Shown: piece by piece, positions 17,941 through 26,866 of the stretch
Layout: every line of letters begins with the position of its first letter
Position numbering within the stretch: the stretch's first letter is position 1
Source: Knoellia locipacati
Lineage (GTDB): Bacteria; Actinomycetota; Actinomycetes; Actinomycetales; Dermatophilaceae
NCBI RefSeq assembly: GCF_007992835.1
Contig: NZ_BKBA01000009.1
Coordinates: forward strand, 124,001-188,000
DNA: 64,000 bases
Direction of reading: 5' to 3'
The notes under the pieces: model-generated
Database searches by the model: none
What the model saw: only the letters and a program-made list of their open reading frames with translations
Told to the model about the DNA's origin: nothing
Translations under genes and position numbers: made by a program

Positions 17941-19116
17941 ATGCTTCGCGTGGGTCTCACCGGCGGTATCGGGTCCGGCAAGTCGACCGTGGCCCGGGCG
18001 CTGGCCGACCTCGGCGCCGTCGTCGTGGACGCCGACGCCGTGGCCCGCGAGGTCGTCGAACCGGGTATGCCGGCCCTCTCCGCCATCCGGGATCGCTTCG
18101 GCGACACCGTGTTCGGCGCCGACGGCGCCCTCGACCGGCCCGCACTCGGACGGATCGTGTTCGGCGACCCGGAGGCGCTCGCCGACCTTGAGGGGATCAC
18201 CCACCCGGCGATCTGGCGGCGCACGGCCGACCTCCTCGCCGCCGCGCCCGACGACGCGATCCTCGTCCACGACATGCCGCTCATCGTCGAGAAGGACATG
18301 GGCGCGGACTACCACCTCGTCGTCGTCGTGGGCGTCGAGGAGGACGAGCGCCGAGCCCGTCTCGTCCGGGACCGGGGGATGAGCGAGGAGGATGCGCAGG
18401 CCCGGATCGACGCCCAGGCGGACGATGCCGCCCGTCGGGCCGCGGCGGACGTGTGGGTCGACAACAACGGCACGCCGGGCCAGCTCGACGTCGAGGTGCG
18501 ACGGCTCTGGGCCGAGCGGCTCGAGCCCTACAACGAGAACCTGCTGCACGGCATACGGGCTCGTCGTCCGGATGCGCTCACGCTGAGCGAGCCCCGGGAG
18601 GAGTGGGCCACCGAGGCGGCGCGCCTCGTCGCGCGCATCGCGCGGGCCCTGGGGCCACGAGCCGTGACGGTGGAGCACATCGGCTCGACGTCGGTGCCGG
18701 GGCTGCCCGCCAAGGACGTCATCGACATCCAGGTGGGTGTGTCATCGCTCGCCGACACCGATGCCGCCGACTTCGTGGACGTGTTGGCGCGCACCGGTTT
18801 TCCGCGTGTCGGCGACGTCGCGCACGACAACGCCAAGGACGGCGCCGAGTGGCCCAAGCGGTTCCACGGCAGCGCCGACCCCGGCCGCGTCGCGCACGTG
18901 CACGTCCGCGAGGTGGGCAGTGCCGGCTACGTCTGGGCGCGGGCGTTCCGGGACTGGCTGCGGGCCGACGACGCGGCCCGCGAGGAGTACGCCGTGCTCA
19001 AGATGGAGCTGCTCGCCCAGGGCCTGTCGACCTCGGACTACGCGGACGCCAAGGAGCCGTGGTTCGACTCGGTGCACGAGCGGGTCATGGCCCACTCGGC
19101 TCACTCCCCGGGGTAG
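17941..19116 (+). CDS. coaE: Dephospho-CoA kinase fused to GrpB/UPF0157 domain
   Basis: A 391-residue fusion. Residues 1-200 are dephospho-CoA kinase, last step of CoA synthesis, with P-loop GLTGGIGSGKSTVARAL and the substrate-binding VVDADAVAREVVEPG. Residues 215-385 are a GrpB-like nucleotidyltransferase-fold domain with HIGSTSVPGLPAKDVIDI. The same fusion is known in mycobacterial CoaE, where the second domain has been reported to aid folding and regulate the kinase. The start ATG has little ribosome-binding site and may be close to the transcript 5' end. Its last 16 bp overlap the convergent oxidoreductase gene. Confidence 0.95.
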   Translation: MLRVGLTGGIGSGKSTVARALADLGAVVVDADAVAREVVEPGMPALSAIRDRFGDTVFGADGALDRPALGRIVFGDPEALADLEGITHPAIWRRTADLLAAAPDDAILVHDMPLIVEKDMGADYHLVVVVGVEEDERRARLVRDRGMSEEDAQARIDAQADDAARRAAADVWVDNNGTPGQLDVEVRRLWAERLEPYNENLLHGIRARRPDALTLSEPREEWATEAARLVARIARALGPRAVTVEHIGSTSVPGLPAKDVIDIQVGVSSLADTDAADFVDVLARTGFPRVGDVAHDNAKDGAEWPKRFHGSADPGRVAHVHVREVGSAGYVWARAFRDWLRADDAAREEYAVLKMELLAQGLSTSDYADAKEPWFDSVHERVMAHSAHSPG

Positions 19117-20147
19117 CGCACCCCCAGCTGGGCGCGGACCTCGTCGAGGACCTCCATGATCCGCAGCGTCTCGGCGGCGGGCAGGAGCGGGCTCTCGGCC
19201 AGACCGGCGTCGATGACCCGGGCGGCCTCGCAGACCTCGAAGTGCAGCCCGTGCTCGCGGCGCTCGGGCTCCCACGAGATGTCGGTGCCGGCGTCGCGCG
19301 AGACGAAGCGGACGCGTGACGGGGCGTACCAGCGGTTGTTCGGGTCGTCCGGGTCGCCGAGCTCGAGACGGCCGGCGGTGCCGTTGATGCTCGCCGTCGT
19401 GGGCGTGCGCGAAGTCATCGTCGCGTGGAGCAGGCCCCGTCCGCCGCCCTTGCCGGTGACGAGGATGGTCTCCTCGGCGTCGACGCCCTCGGCGGTGAGC
19501 CGCCCCGTGGCCGTGACCGTGTCGAGGCCACCGAGCGCGAACGACGCGAACGAGGTCGGGTAGATGCCGAGGTCGAGCAGCGCACCACCGGCGAGGGCCG
19601 GGTCGGAGAGTCGCTGGGGCCCGTTGGGGTACAACGGCTGCCCGTGGTCCGCGAAGACGTTCTCGACCCCGCCGAGCAGTCCCTGCTCGAGGCACTGGCG
19701 CACGATGTCGACACCGGGCAGGAACCGCGTCCACATGGCCTCCATCGCGAGGAGGCCCTTGTCGGCGGCGGTGTCGAGCACCTCGCGCGCCTCGGCGGCG
19801 TTGCGGGCGAAGGCCTTCTCGACGAGGACCGGCTTGCCAGCGTCCAGGGCGAGGAGGGCCTGGGGGTGGTGCTCGGAGTGCGGGGTCGCGATGTAGACCG
19901 CGTCGACGTCCGGGTCGGCGACGAGCTCCTCGTACGAGCCGTATGCCGTGTGCGCACCGAAGTCGTCGGCGAAGGTCCGCGCGCGGCCGAGGTCGCGCGA
20001 GGCCACGGCCTGGATCACCTGGTCGGTCTCGGCGCGCAGGGCCGTGGCCATCTCACGGGCGATGTAGCCGGGCCCGAGGATGCCCCAGCGGAGCGTCGGC
20101 GCCGAGCGCGGGTCGGGGGTGCGGGGGGCGGGGAGGGTGGTCGTCAC
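19101..20147 (-). CDS. Gfo/Idh/MocA-family NAD(P)-dependent oxidoreductase
   Basis: A 348-residue sugar or inositol dehydrogenase-like protein. The Rossmann domain begins [17 protein letters not shown]; the family's EKP-type motif appears as [10 protein letters not shown] near residue 115, and the C-terminal alpha/beta domain holds [11 protein letters not shown], where Asp and the downstream His-equivalent are expected to be catalytic. The substrate is not predictable. It stands alone between coaE and uvrB, transcribed against both. The start lies only about 45 bp from uvrB, so the two divergent promoters must overlap. Confidence 0.88.
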   Translation of the reverse strand: MTTTLPAPRTPDPRSAPTLRWGILGPGYIAREMATALRAETDQVIQAVASRDLGRARTFADDFGAHTAYGSYEELVADPDVDAVYIATPHSEHHPQALLALDAGKPVLVEKAFARNAAEAREVLDTAADKGLLAMEAMWTRFLPGVDIVRQCLEQGLLGGVENVFADHGQPLYPNGPQRLSDPALAGGALLDLGIYPTSFASFALGGLDTVTATGRLTAEGVDAEETILVTGKGGGRGLLHATMTSRTPTTASINGTAGRLELGDPDDPNNRWYAPSRVRFVSRDAGTDISWEPERREHGLHFEVCEAARVIDAGLAESPLLPAAETLRIMEVLDEVRAQLGVRYPGE

Positions 20148-20191
20148 CCGCCCATCCTCGCACTGTCAGTGGGACGGCATACCGTGTCCGT

Positions 20192-22306
20192 ATGCGTCCC
20201 ACCACCGACCTCAAGCGCACGGTTGCGCCCTTCAAGGTCGTCTCCGACTTCGAGCCCGCCGGTGACCAGCCGGCCGCCATCAAGGACCTGGCCGAGCGGA
20301 TCAACGCCGGCCAGCAGAACGTCGTGCTCCTCGGCGCCACCGGCACCGGCAAGTCGGCGACGACTGCCTGGCTCGTCGAGCAGGTGCAGCGGCCGACCCT
20401 CGTCATGGCGCCCAACAAGACGCTGGCCGCGCAGCTCGCCAACGAGTTCCGCGAGCTGCTCCCCGACAACGCGGTGGAGTACTTCGTGAGCTACTACGAC
20501 TACTTCCAGCCCGAGGCCTACGTTCCGCAGACCGACACCTACATCGAGAAGGACTCGTCGATCAACGACGAGGTCGAGAGGCTGCGGCACTCGGCGACCA
20601 ACTCGCTGCTCACCCGGCGTGACGTCATCGTCGTCGCGTCGGTGTCGTGCATCTACGGTCTCGGCACGCCGCAGGAGTACGTCGACAAGATGGTCCAGCT
20701 GCGCGTGGGCGACGAGCTCGACCGCGACGACCTGCTGCGCCGCTTCGTCCAGATGCAGTACTCCCGCAACGACCTCGCGTTCACCCGTGGCACGTTCCGG
20801 GTGCGGGGCGACACCGTCGAGATCATTCCCCAGTACGAAGAGCTCGCGGTCCGCATCGAGTTCTTCGGCGACGAGATCGACAAGATCTACACGTTGCACC
20901 CGCTCACCGGCGAGATCGTGCGCGAGGAGACCGAGATGTACGTCTTCCCCGCCTCCCACTACGTCGCCGGTCCCGAGCGGATGGAGCGAGCCATCGCCGG
21001 CATCGAGCACGAGCTCGAGGAGCAGCTCAAGACGTTCGAGAGCCAGGGGAAGATGCTCGAGGCGCAGCGCCTGCGCATGCGCACGACCTACGACATCGAG
21101 ATGATGCGCCAGGTCGGGTCGTGCTCGGGCATCGAGAACTACTCGATGCACCTCGACGGACGCACCGCCGGCACCGCCCCCAACTGCCTCCTCGACTACT
21201 TCCCCGAGGACTTCCTCCTCGTGCTCGACGAGTCGCACGTCACCGTCCCGCAGATCGGCGCGATGTACGAAGGCGACGCCTCGCGCAAGCGCACGCTCGT
21301 CGACCACGGCTTCCGGCTGCCGTCGGCGATGGACAACCGACCGCTCAAGTGGGAGGAGTTCCTCGAGCGGATCGGCCAGACCGTCTACCTGTCGGCGACG
21401 CCGGGCAACTACGAGCTCGCCCAGGCCGACGGCGTCGTCGAGCAGATCATCCGGCCGACGGGCCTCATCGACCCCGAGATCGTGCTCAAGCCGACGAAGG
21501 GGCAGATCGACGACCTGCTGCACGAGATCAACGAGCGTGCGGCCAAGGACGAGCGCGTCCTCGTGACCACGCTGACCAAGAAGATGGCCGAGGACCTCAC
21601 CGACTACCTCCTCGACAAGGGGGTGCGCGTCCGCTACCTCCACTCCGACATCGACACGCTGCGACGCGTCGAGCTGCTGCGCGAGCTGCGCCTCGGCGAG
21701 TACGACGTGCTCGTCGGCATCAACCTGCTCCGTGAGGGTCTCGACCTGCCCGAGGTCTCGCTCGTCTCGATCCTCGACGCCGACAAGGAGGGCTTCCTCC
21801 GTTCCGCCCGCTCGCTCATCCAGACGATCGGTCGAGCGGCGCGCAACGTCTCCGGCCAGGTCCACATGTACGCCGACAAGGTCACCCCGTCGATGGCCGA
21901 GGCCGTCGACGAGACCTCGCGCCGGCGCGAGAAGCAGATCGCCTACAACACCGAGCGCGGGCTCGACCCGCAGCCGCTGCGCAAGAAGATCGCGGACATC
22001 ACCGACATGCTCGAGCGCGAGGACGCCGACACCGAGGCGCTGCTCGGGTCCGGGCGAGCCCGGTCGCGCGGCAAGGCCGACGGCGGTCGTGGCGGGCGAG
22101 GGGCGCTGGCCGCCGACGCGGTCACCGTGGGCACCGACCGGCTGGCCGGGATGGCCGCGGGCGACCTCGCCAACCTCATCCAGGAGCTCACGACCCAGAT
22201 GCACCAGGCGGCCGCGGACCTCCACTTCGAGCTGGCGGCACGGCTTCGTGACGAGCTCGGTGACCTCAAGAAGGAGCTCCGCCAGATGAGCGAGGCCACC
22301 AAGTGA
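20192..22306 (+). CDS. uvrB: Excinuclease ABC subunit B
   Basis: A 704-residue UvrB, the DNA-damage verification helicase of nucleotide excision repair. Walker A ([16 protein letters not shown]), the beta-hairpin region ([20 protein letters not shown]), motif II (LLVLDESHV), motif VI (QTIGRAARN) and the C-terminal UVR motif that contacts UvrC ([20 protein letters not shown]) are present. A Gly/Arg-rich linker (about residues 620-645) precedes the UVR motif. ATG 20192 starts within an octamer-rich leader. No SOS box was found by eye. uvrA and uvrC lie elsewhere in the same window rather than in one operon. Confidence 0.98.
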   Translation: MRPTTDLKRTVAPFKVVSDFEPAGDQPAAIKDLAERINAGQQNVVLLGATGTGKSATTAWLVEQVQRPTLVMAPNKTLAAQLANEFRELLPDNAVEYFVSYYDYFQPEAYVPQTDTYIEKDSSINDEVERLRHSATNSLLTRRDVIVVASVSCIYGLGTPQEYVDKMVQLRVGDELDRDDLLRRFVQMQYSRNDLAFTRGTFRVRGDTVEIIPQYEELAVRIEFFGDEIDKIYTLHPLTGEIVREETEMYVFPASHYVAGPERMERAIAGIEHELEEQLKTFESQGKMLEAQRLRMRTTYDIEMMRQVGSCSGIENYSMHLDGRTAGTAPNCLLDYFPEDFLLVLDESHVTVPQIGAMYEGDASRKRTLVDHGFRLPSAMDNRPLKWEEFLERIGQTVYLSATPGNYELAQADGVVEQIIRPTGLIDPEIVLKPTKGQIDDLLHEINERAAKDERVLVTTLTKKMAEDLTDYLLDKGVRVRYLHSDIDTLRRVELLRELRLGEYDVLVGINLLREGLDLPEVSLVSILDADKEGFLRSARSLIQTIGRAARNVSGQVHMYADKVTPSMAEAVDETSRRREKQIAYNTERGLDPQPLRKKIADITDMLEREDADTEALLGSGRARSRGKADGGRGGRGALAADAVTVGTDRLAGMAAGDLANLIQELTTQMHQAAADLHFELAARLRDELGDLKKELRQMSEATK

Positions 22307-22334
22307 CCCGCGACGGCTCGGCTGGCGAGCGGGC

Positions 22335-22691
22335 GTGACCCCCGAGGAGCTGTCGTCCTACGCGCTCGGCAAGCCCGGCGCATGGGCGGACCAGCCGTGG
22401 GAGGGCGACGACGTCGCCAAGGTCGGCGACAAGATCTTCGCGTTCCTCGGTGGCGGGGCGGTGGGCGTCAAGCTCGGGACCCGGGCCGAGGCCGACGAGT
22501 GGATCGCCGAGTTCCCGCAGGACGCGTCGGTGATGGCCTACATCGGCCGCCACGGCTGGAACACCCTGACGGTCGGCGGGGCGATCCCGGACGACGCGAT
22601 CCGGGAGGCCGTCGACACGTCCTACGACCTCGTCGTCGCCACGCTGCCGCGCCGTCAGCGCCCGGCGAGCTCGTCGAGCAGCTCGAGCTGA
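22335..22691 (+). CDS. MmcQ/YjbR-family small protein
   Basis: A 118-residue protein of the MmcQ/YjbR (DUF419) fold. The family pattern is visible: GKPGAWADQPWEGDDVAKVG, then KIFAFLGGGAVGVKL and GRHGWNTLTVGGAIPDD, ending with helix SYDLVVATL. The fold resembles a double-stranded DNA-binding or CyaY-like domain, but function is not established. GTG 22335 is 28 bp after uvrB, so the gene is likely co-transcribed with it. The final Ser-rich residues are encoded opposite the 3' end of the convergent hydrolase gene (37-bp overlap). Confidence 0.82.
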   Translation: MTPEELSSYALGKPGAWADQPWEGDDVAKVGDKIFAFLGGGAVGVKLGTRAEADEWIAEFPQDASVMAYIGRHGWNTLTVGGAIPDDAIREAVDTSYDLVVATLPRRQRPASSSSSSS

Positions 22692-23485
22692 CGCGTCCAG
22701 GTCGCCGACTCCGTGTCGATGACGACGAAGTGGTCGCCGTCGACCAGCTCGACGGCAGCATCGGCGCCGGCTGACGTGGCCGCCGCGACGTAGCCCGTGG
22801 ACTGGGTCGGCGGCACGATGTCGTCGGCGCGGCCGTGGATGCACCGCACCGGCACGTCGAGCGGCAGCTGCTGCTGCGGGTCGTAGGCCTTGTCGGCCGG
22901 GGTGGCGCGGTGACCCAGCAGTCCCTCCACGGCCCCGGAACCCAGGTCGTCGGCGGAGGCCTGCACGAGGTCGAGCACCCCCGCCTGCGACAGCGCACCC
23001 GTGACGTGGACCTTCGCACTGTCCCACGCGGCATACCGCTGGCGGCCGGCGGCCCACACCGCGAGGTGACCGCCCGCGGAGTGTCCCAGCGTGAGGACGG
23101 TGGAGGTGTCGACTCCCTCGATGCCGGCGAGCCGCTCGATCGCGGCGTGCACGTCGTCGAACGTCGCCGGGGTGCCGCCGCCGGCGCCGACCCGGCGGTA
23201 CTCGATGTTCCACGCGGTCCAGCCGCGCTCGGCGAGCGACGTCGCGAGGGGGCGGCCGAGCTCGAGGTCGTACTCCGCCTTCCAGAAGCCGCCGTGGATG
23301 ACGACGACGACGCCCTTGCTCTCGCCGTCGGGCCGGGTGAGCTCTGCGAACTGCGACGGGTCCTCGCCATAGGTGACGCGCATGGTCGTGAGCTCCGTGG
23401 TCGTGGGGGAGTCGGTGCTGCCGTCCGAGCACGCGCCGAGGGGGAGGGCCGCCGCCGCGAGCAGGACCGATCGGCGCGTGGGCAC
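22655..23485 (-). CDS. Lipoprotein alpha/beta hydrolase (esterase/lipase-like)
   Basis: A 276-residue predicted lipoprotein: an Arg-rich start and the lipobox LGAC at residues 16-19, followed by an alpha/beta-hydrolase domain. The HGGFW oxyanion motif, nucleophile Ser in GHSAGGHL, an Asp in HGRADDIVP and the His in DGDHF form the expected triad of the hormone-sensitive-lipase/BD-FAE-like group. It probably hydrolyses esters on the outer face of the membrane. The RR in the signal region could allow Tat export. GTG 23485 is the first plausible start. The substrate is unknown. Confidence 0.85.
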   Translation of the reverse strand: MPTRRSVLLAAAALPLGACSDGSTDSPTTTELTTMRVTYGEDPSQFAELTRPDGESKGVVVVIHGGFWKAEYDLELGRPLATSLAERGWTAWNIEYRRVGAGGGTPATFDDVHAAIERLAGIEGVDTSTVLTLGHSAGGHLAVWAAGRQRYAAWDSAKVHVTGALSQAGVLDLVQASADDLGSGAVEGLLGHRATPADKAYDPQQQLPLDVPVRCIHGRADDIVPPTQSTGYVAAATSAGADAAVELVDGDHFVVIDTESATWTRQLELLDELAGR

Positions 23486-23515
23486 TCCCGCAGCCTAGGC
23501 CGCCGCGACCGCCGT

Positions 23516-23597
23516 CAGCATTATCGGGTCACCCGATAATGCTGGGCCCGACCCCGGTTGGCATCCGGGGTCGAGCGAGACAAAGTCGGGTCGAGCG
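23516..23597 (+). repeat. 82-bp palindromic repeat, copy R1 (solo)
   Basis: The unit opens with a 29-bp palindrome (14-base arms, CAGCATTATCGGGT, around one central base) and continues with 53 bp holding GCCCGACCCC, GGGGTCGAGCG and a second GGGTCGAGCG. Two further copies of the same 82-bp length lie at 43211-43292 and 44307-44388. The AT-rich palindrome contrasts sharply with the surrounding DNA. This copy sits just upstream of the terC leader, 30 bp beyond the hydrolase start. Confidence 0.92.
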
Positions 23598-23708
23598 CGG
23601 GGGGCTCCGCTGGTCAAGATTCATCTCACGAGCGAAGCCGTGACGAACGGAGGGCGGGCCCACTCCGCGCCGGCAGAGTCTCGCGATGCGCTCCGCGCAT
23701 GCGAGAAT

Positions 23709-23819
23709 CGTCCGAGCGGAGGGGAGTATCCCCAGCGCGGACTCCTCGTCATCACGGCCGTTCGACAGGCCCGGGGATCCGGTCCAGCCCCACGGGCGGG
23801 AGAGACCTCCGGGACACGT
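23709..23819 (+). promoter_or_regulatory. yybP-ykoY-type manganese riboswitch upstream of terC
   Basis: The leader has the two conserved loop sequences of this class: GGGGAGTA at 23721-23728 within a hairpin, and GGGAGAGACCTCC at 23798-23810. Flanking GTCC and GGGAC segments can form the closing stem. Members of this class bind Mn2+ and control Mn exporters. The genetic context, directly ahead of a TerC-family exporter, matches. Boundaries are approximate because only the core was aligned by eye. Confidence 0.85.
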
Positions 23820-23844
23820 ACCCGACCCTCGGAAGGTTCCGCAC

Positions 23845-24867
23845 TTGCACACCCTCAGCACACTCGCGGCCGCGACGCCGTCGATGAACGTCGCCACCTG
23901 GCAGTGGTTCCTCACCATCGGTGTGGCCGCTGCCGTCCTGCTGTTCGACGTCGTCATGATCGCGCGCAACCCGCACCGCCCCTCGACCAAGGAGCTCGTC
24001 GCCGCGCTGTCGTTCTACATCGGCGCTGCCGTGCTCTTCGGCATCTGGGTGTGGGTCAGCCACGGGAGCCAGCTCGCCGGTGAGTTCTATGCCGGCTGGT
24101 TGACCGAGTACTCGCTCTCGGTCGACAACCTCTTCATCTTCCTGCTCATCATGGCGAAGTTCGCCGTGCCCGAGAAGTTCCAGCAGACGGCCCTCATGTG
24201 GGGCATCATCATCGCGATCGTCCTGCGCGGCATCTTCATCTGGCTCGGCGCCGCGGCGATCAACAACTTCTCGTGGGTCTTCTACATCTTCGGCGCGTTC
24301 CTCATCTACACCGCGGTCAAGCTCGCGACCGAGGGCGAGAGCGACGACGAGGAGTACGAGGAGAACCGCTTCATGAAGTGGGTCGAGAAGACCCTGCCCT
24401 CGACGAAGGAGTGGAGCAGCAAGCTCTTCGTCAAGGAGAACGCCAAGCGCGTCGTCACGCCGCTCTTCATCGTCGTCCTCGCGCTCGGCACGACCGACCT
24501 GCTGTTCGCGCTCGACTCGATCCCCGCGATCTACGGCCTCACCAAGGAGCCGTACCTCGTCCTCACGGCGAACCTCTTCGCGCTCATGGGTCTGCGCCAG
24601 CTGTACTTCCTGCTCGGTGGCCTGCTCCAGAAGCTCGTCTACCTCAGCCTGGGCCTGTCGGTCCTGCTCGCGTTCATCGGCGTCAAGCTCATCCTCCACG
24701 CGCTGCACGAGAACGAGCTGCCGTTCATCAACGGTGGCGAGCACTTCGACGTCCCGGAGATCCCGATCGCCGTCTCGCTCGGCGCGATCGTCGTCATCCT
24801 CGGCGTGACCACGGTCGCCAGCCTCTGGAAGACCAAGCGCGACGCCAAGCAGGAGATCAACGCCTGA
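23845..24867 (+). CDS. TerC-family (manganese) exporter
   Basis: A 340-residue protein with about nine membrane segments. The acidic motifs used for metal transport are present: the Asp in YSLSVDNLFIFLLIM (TM3) and in LLFALDSIPAIYGL (TM6), separated by a charged cytoplasmic loop (ESDDEEYEENRFMKW). TerC/Alx proteins export Mn2+, and newer work links some to metalation of secreted enzymes. I chose the TTG at 23845 because GGAAGG lies eight bases upstream; ATG 23884 is the alternative but has no ribosome-binding site. Expression is expected to be switched by the Mn-sensing leader. Confidence 0.93.
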   Translation: MHTLSTLAAATPSMNVATWQWFLTIGVAAAVLLFDVVMIARNPHRPSTKELVAALSFYIGAAVLFGIWVWVSHGSQLAGEFYAGWLTEYSLSVDNLFIFLLIMAKFAVPEKFQQTALMWGIIIAIVLRGIFIWLGAAAINNFSWVFYIFGAFLIYTAVKLATEGESDDEEYEENRFMKWVEKTLPSTKEWSSKLFVKENAKRVVTPLFIVVLALGTTDLLFALDSIPAIYGLTKEPYLVLTANLFALMGLRQLYFLLGGLLQKLVYLSLGLSVLLAFIGVKLILHALHENELPFINGGEHFDVPEIPIAVSLGAIVVILGVTTVASLWKTKRDAKQEINA

Positions 24868-24899
24868 CCTGCGTCACGGCATACGCCGTGCGAAGGCCG

Positions 24900-25772
24900 C
24901 TAGGACCCCGTCGACTCGGCGGGGTCCTTGCGCGCTCCCAGGCCGAGGACGATCGCGGAGGCGAGGACGACGAGCGCCATCCCGAGGAGCTGGGTGCCGT
25001 GGAGGACCTGCCCGAGCACGAGCAGCCCCGCGAGGGCGGCGACGGCCGGCTCGAGGCTGAGCAGGATCCCGAACACCTTGGCGGTGAGCCGGCGCAGGGC
25101 GACGAGCTCGAGGGAGTACGGCAGGACCGACGACAGCACGGCGATGCCGAGACCGCGGGCGAGCGTCCTGGCGTCCCACTCGGGCACCGACGCGATCCCG
25201 AACGGCAGGGTCACGACCGTGGCGACGATCATGGCCAGCGCCAGGCCCTCGAGCTTGTCGAACTCGGCACCCGTGCGCCCGCTGAAGATGATGTATGCCG
25301 CCCAGAACGCTCCCGCTGTCGCCGCGAGTCCCAGCCCGGTCCAGTCGAGCTCGGCGAACGGGACGGACAGCGCCTCCGAGATGAGCAGCACCCCGGCAGC
25401 GGCGGCGAGCACGGCGGCGAGGTCGAGCAGCCGGCGCGAGAGCACGGCCGCGAGCAGCAGCGGACCGAGGAACTCGATCGTCACGGCGACGCCGATGGGC
25501 AGGTGGGCGAGCGAGCCGTAGAACGTGAAGTTCATCAGCCCGAGCGCCAGGCCGAACCCGACGACGGTCAGCCAGGCGCGACGCGAGTGCCCACGGAACC
25601 GCGGTCGCGCGATGGCGACGAGGATGACCGTGGCGAAGAGGAGCCGCATGACGACCGACCCGCCGGCGCCGATCTCGGGGACGAGCGTGGCGGCGAGCGC
25701 CCCGCCGAACTGGACGGAGACCACTCCGGCGAGGACGAGCAGGGGAGCGGGAACCGAGTTGAGGCGCGACAC
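24900..25772 (-). CDS. EamA/DMT-family exporter (RhtA-like)
   Basis: A 290-residue drug/metabolite transporter with ten predicted membrane segments in two EamA repeats. Sequences such as FYGSLAHLPIGVAVTIEFLG and AKVFGILLSLEPAVAALAGL match the RhtA subgroup, which exports threonine, homoserine and related amino acids. GTG 25772 is the start. The HNH gene ends only 4 bp upstream, so the two are co-transcribed. Direction of transport and substrate are inferred from family. Confidence 0.85.
   Translation of the reverse strand: MSRLNSVPAPLLVLAGVVSVQFGGALAATLVPEIGAGGSVVMRLLFATVILVAIARPRFRGHSRRAWLTVVGFGLALGLMNFTFYGSLAHLPIGVAVTIEFLGPLLLAAVLSRRLLDLAAVLAAAAGVLLISEALSVPFAELDWTGLGLAATAGAFWAAYIIFSGRTGAEFDKLEGLALAMIVATVVTLPFGIASVPEWDARTLARGLGIAVLSSVLPYSLELVALRRLTAKVFGILLSLEPAVAALAGLLVLGQVLHGTQLLGMALVVLASAIVLGLGARKDPAESTGS
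24902..24928. terminator. terC / EamA convergent terminator
   Basis: Arms AGGACCCCG and CGGGGTCCT form a 9-bp stem shortly after terC and overlapping the last codons of the convergent exporter gene. A smaller ACGGC-ATAC-GCCGT hairpin containing the octamer lies just before it (24876-24889). Confidence 0.6.
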
Positions 25773-25776
25773 CTCG

Positions 25777-26178
25777 TCAGGCTAGGACCGGTGGCTCACC
25801 GGCCGCGTCCGCGCCACCCCGTGAGACGGCGACGGGCGGGGTGACGAGCAGGGCGCGGACCGCCACGTGGCGCTCGAGGAACGCGCGCTCGTCGTAGCGC
25901 TTGCGACGCAGCCACCCGGTGACCTCGTCGTTGCACTTGCTCGCGTTGCAGGGTCCGCAGGCCGGTGCGATGTTGTCGAGGGTGTAGCGGCCGCCGCGCG
26001 AGATGGGCAGGACGCAGTCGCGTTGGAGCGGCCGGTCGGTGGCGCCGCAGTAGGCGCAGCCTCCCCAGGCGGCCTGCACCGCCGCCCACTGCTCGTCGCT
26101 GAGGTCGTGCTCGACGGCGTCCATCCGCCGTTTGCGCCGACGCGCCGCCACGGCTCTCCGACTCCGCTTGACCGCCAC
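25777..26178 (-). CDS. HNH-type nuclease domain protein
   Basis: A 133-residue protein with a basic N-terminus and a treble-clef HNH module: zinc-binding CAYCG and ACGPCNASK around DCVLPISRGGRYTLDNIAP. In many HNH nucleases the first motif reads D-H; here Cys replaces that His, so catalytic activity is uncertain or uses another residue. The conserved N and the downstream CNASKCNDEV block argue that the fold is intact. It is followed by the EamA gene (4-bp gap). No recombination or restriction partner is adjacent. Confidence 0.8.
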   Translation of the reverse strand: MAVKRSRRAVAARRRKRRMDAVEHDLSDEQWAAVQAAWGGCAYCGATDRPLQRDCVLPISRGGRYTLDNIAPACGPCNASKCNDEVTGWLRRKRYDERAFLERHVAVRALLVTPPVAVSRGGADAAGEPPVLA

Positions 26179-26199
26179 GACGCCAATGTAGGTCGAGGG

Positions 26200-26865
26200 C
26201 TACCAGCCGCGGTCGCGCCACTCCGCGAGGTGCGGGCGCTCGGCACCGAGGGTGGTGTCGCCGCCGTGACCGGGATAGACCCAGGTCGCGTCGTCGTAGA
26301 CGTCGAACACGCGGGTCGTGACGTCCTCGATGAGGCTGTCGAAGCTCTGGCCCTCGTTCTTCGTGTTGCCGATGCCGCCGGGGAAGAGCGAGTCGCCCGT
26401 GAAGAGGTGGGTCGATCCGGCGGGGTCGTCGTAGGCGAGGGCGACCGAACCGGGGGTGTGGCCGCGCAGGTGCACGACGTCGAGCCGCACCTCGCCGAAC
26501 GCGATGGTGTCGCCCTGCCGCAGCCTGACGTCGGGACGCACGGGCAGGGCGTCCGCGTCGTCGGCGCCGGCGTAGGTGCGGGGGTGGAAGGCATCGACGA
26601 GCGCGGCCAGCGCGCGCACGTGGTCCCAGTGCTGGTGCGTCGTCACGAGGTGGTCGAGGCTGCCGCTGCCCTCGCGCACGAGCGCTGCGAGGCGGGCGGC
26701 GTCGTCCGCGGCGTCGACGAGCAGCTGCTCGCCGGTGGCGCGGCAGGTGAGCAGGTAGGCGTTGTTCGACATCTCCGACACCGCCACCTTGCGGATGACC
26801 AGCCGCTCGAGCTCGCGGGTCTGCGTCGCGTCCCCGGGGGAGACGTCTCCGTCGTACGCCGTCAT
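26200..26865 (-). CDS. MBL-fold metallo-hydrolase (glyoxalase II-like)
   Basis: A 221-residue metallo-beta-lactamase-fold hydrolase. Zinc ligands are visible in TTHQHWDHVRAL (HxHxDH), HLRGHTPGS, FTGDSLFPGGIGNT and YPGHGGDTTLGAE. This set matches the glyoxalase II/thioester hydrolase group; the final YPGHG-D/T pattern is shared with mycothiol- or glutathione-thioester hydrolases. ATG 26865 comes one base after the stop of the mycothiol-type gene upstream, which supports a linked role in mycothiol-dependent detoxification (inference). Confidence 0.87.
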   Translation of the reverse strand: MTAYDGDVSPGDATQTRELERLVIRKVAVSEMSNNAYLLTCRATGEQLLVDAADDAARLAALVREGSGSLDHLVTTHQHWDHVRALAALVDAFHPRTYAGADDADALPVRPDVRLRQGDTIAFGEVRLDVVHLRGHTPGSVALAYDDPAGSTHLFTGDSLFPGGIGNTKNEGQSFDSLIEDVTTRVFDVYDDATWVYPGHGGDTTLGAERPHLAEWRDRGW

Positions 26866-26866
26866 G

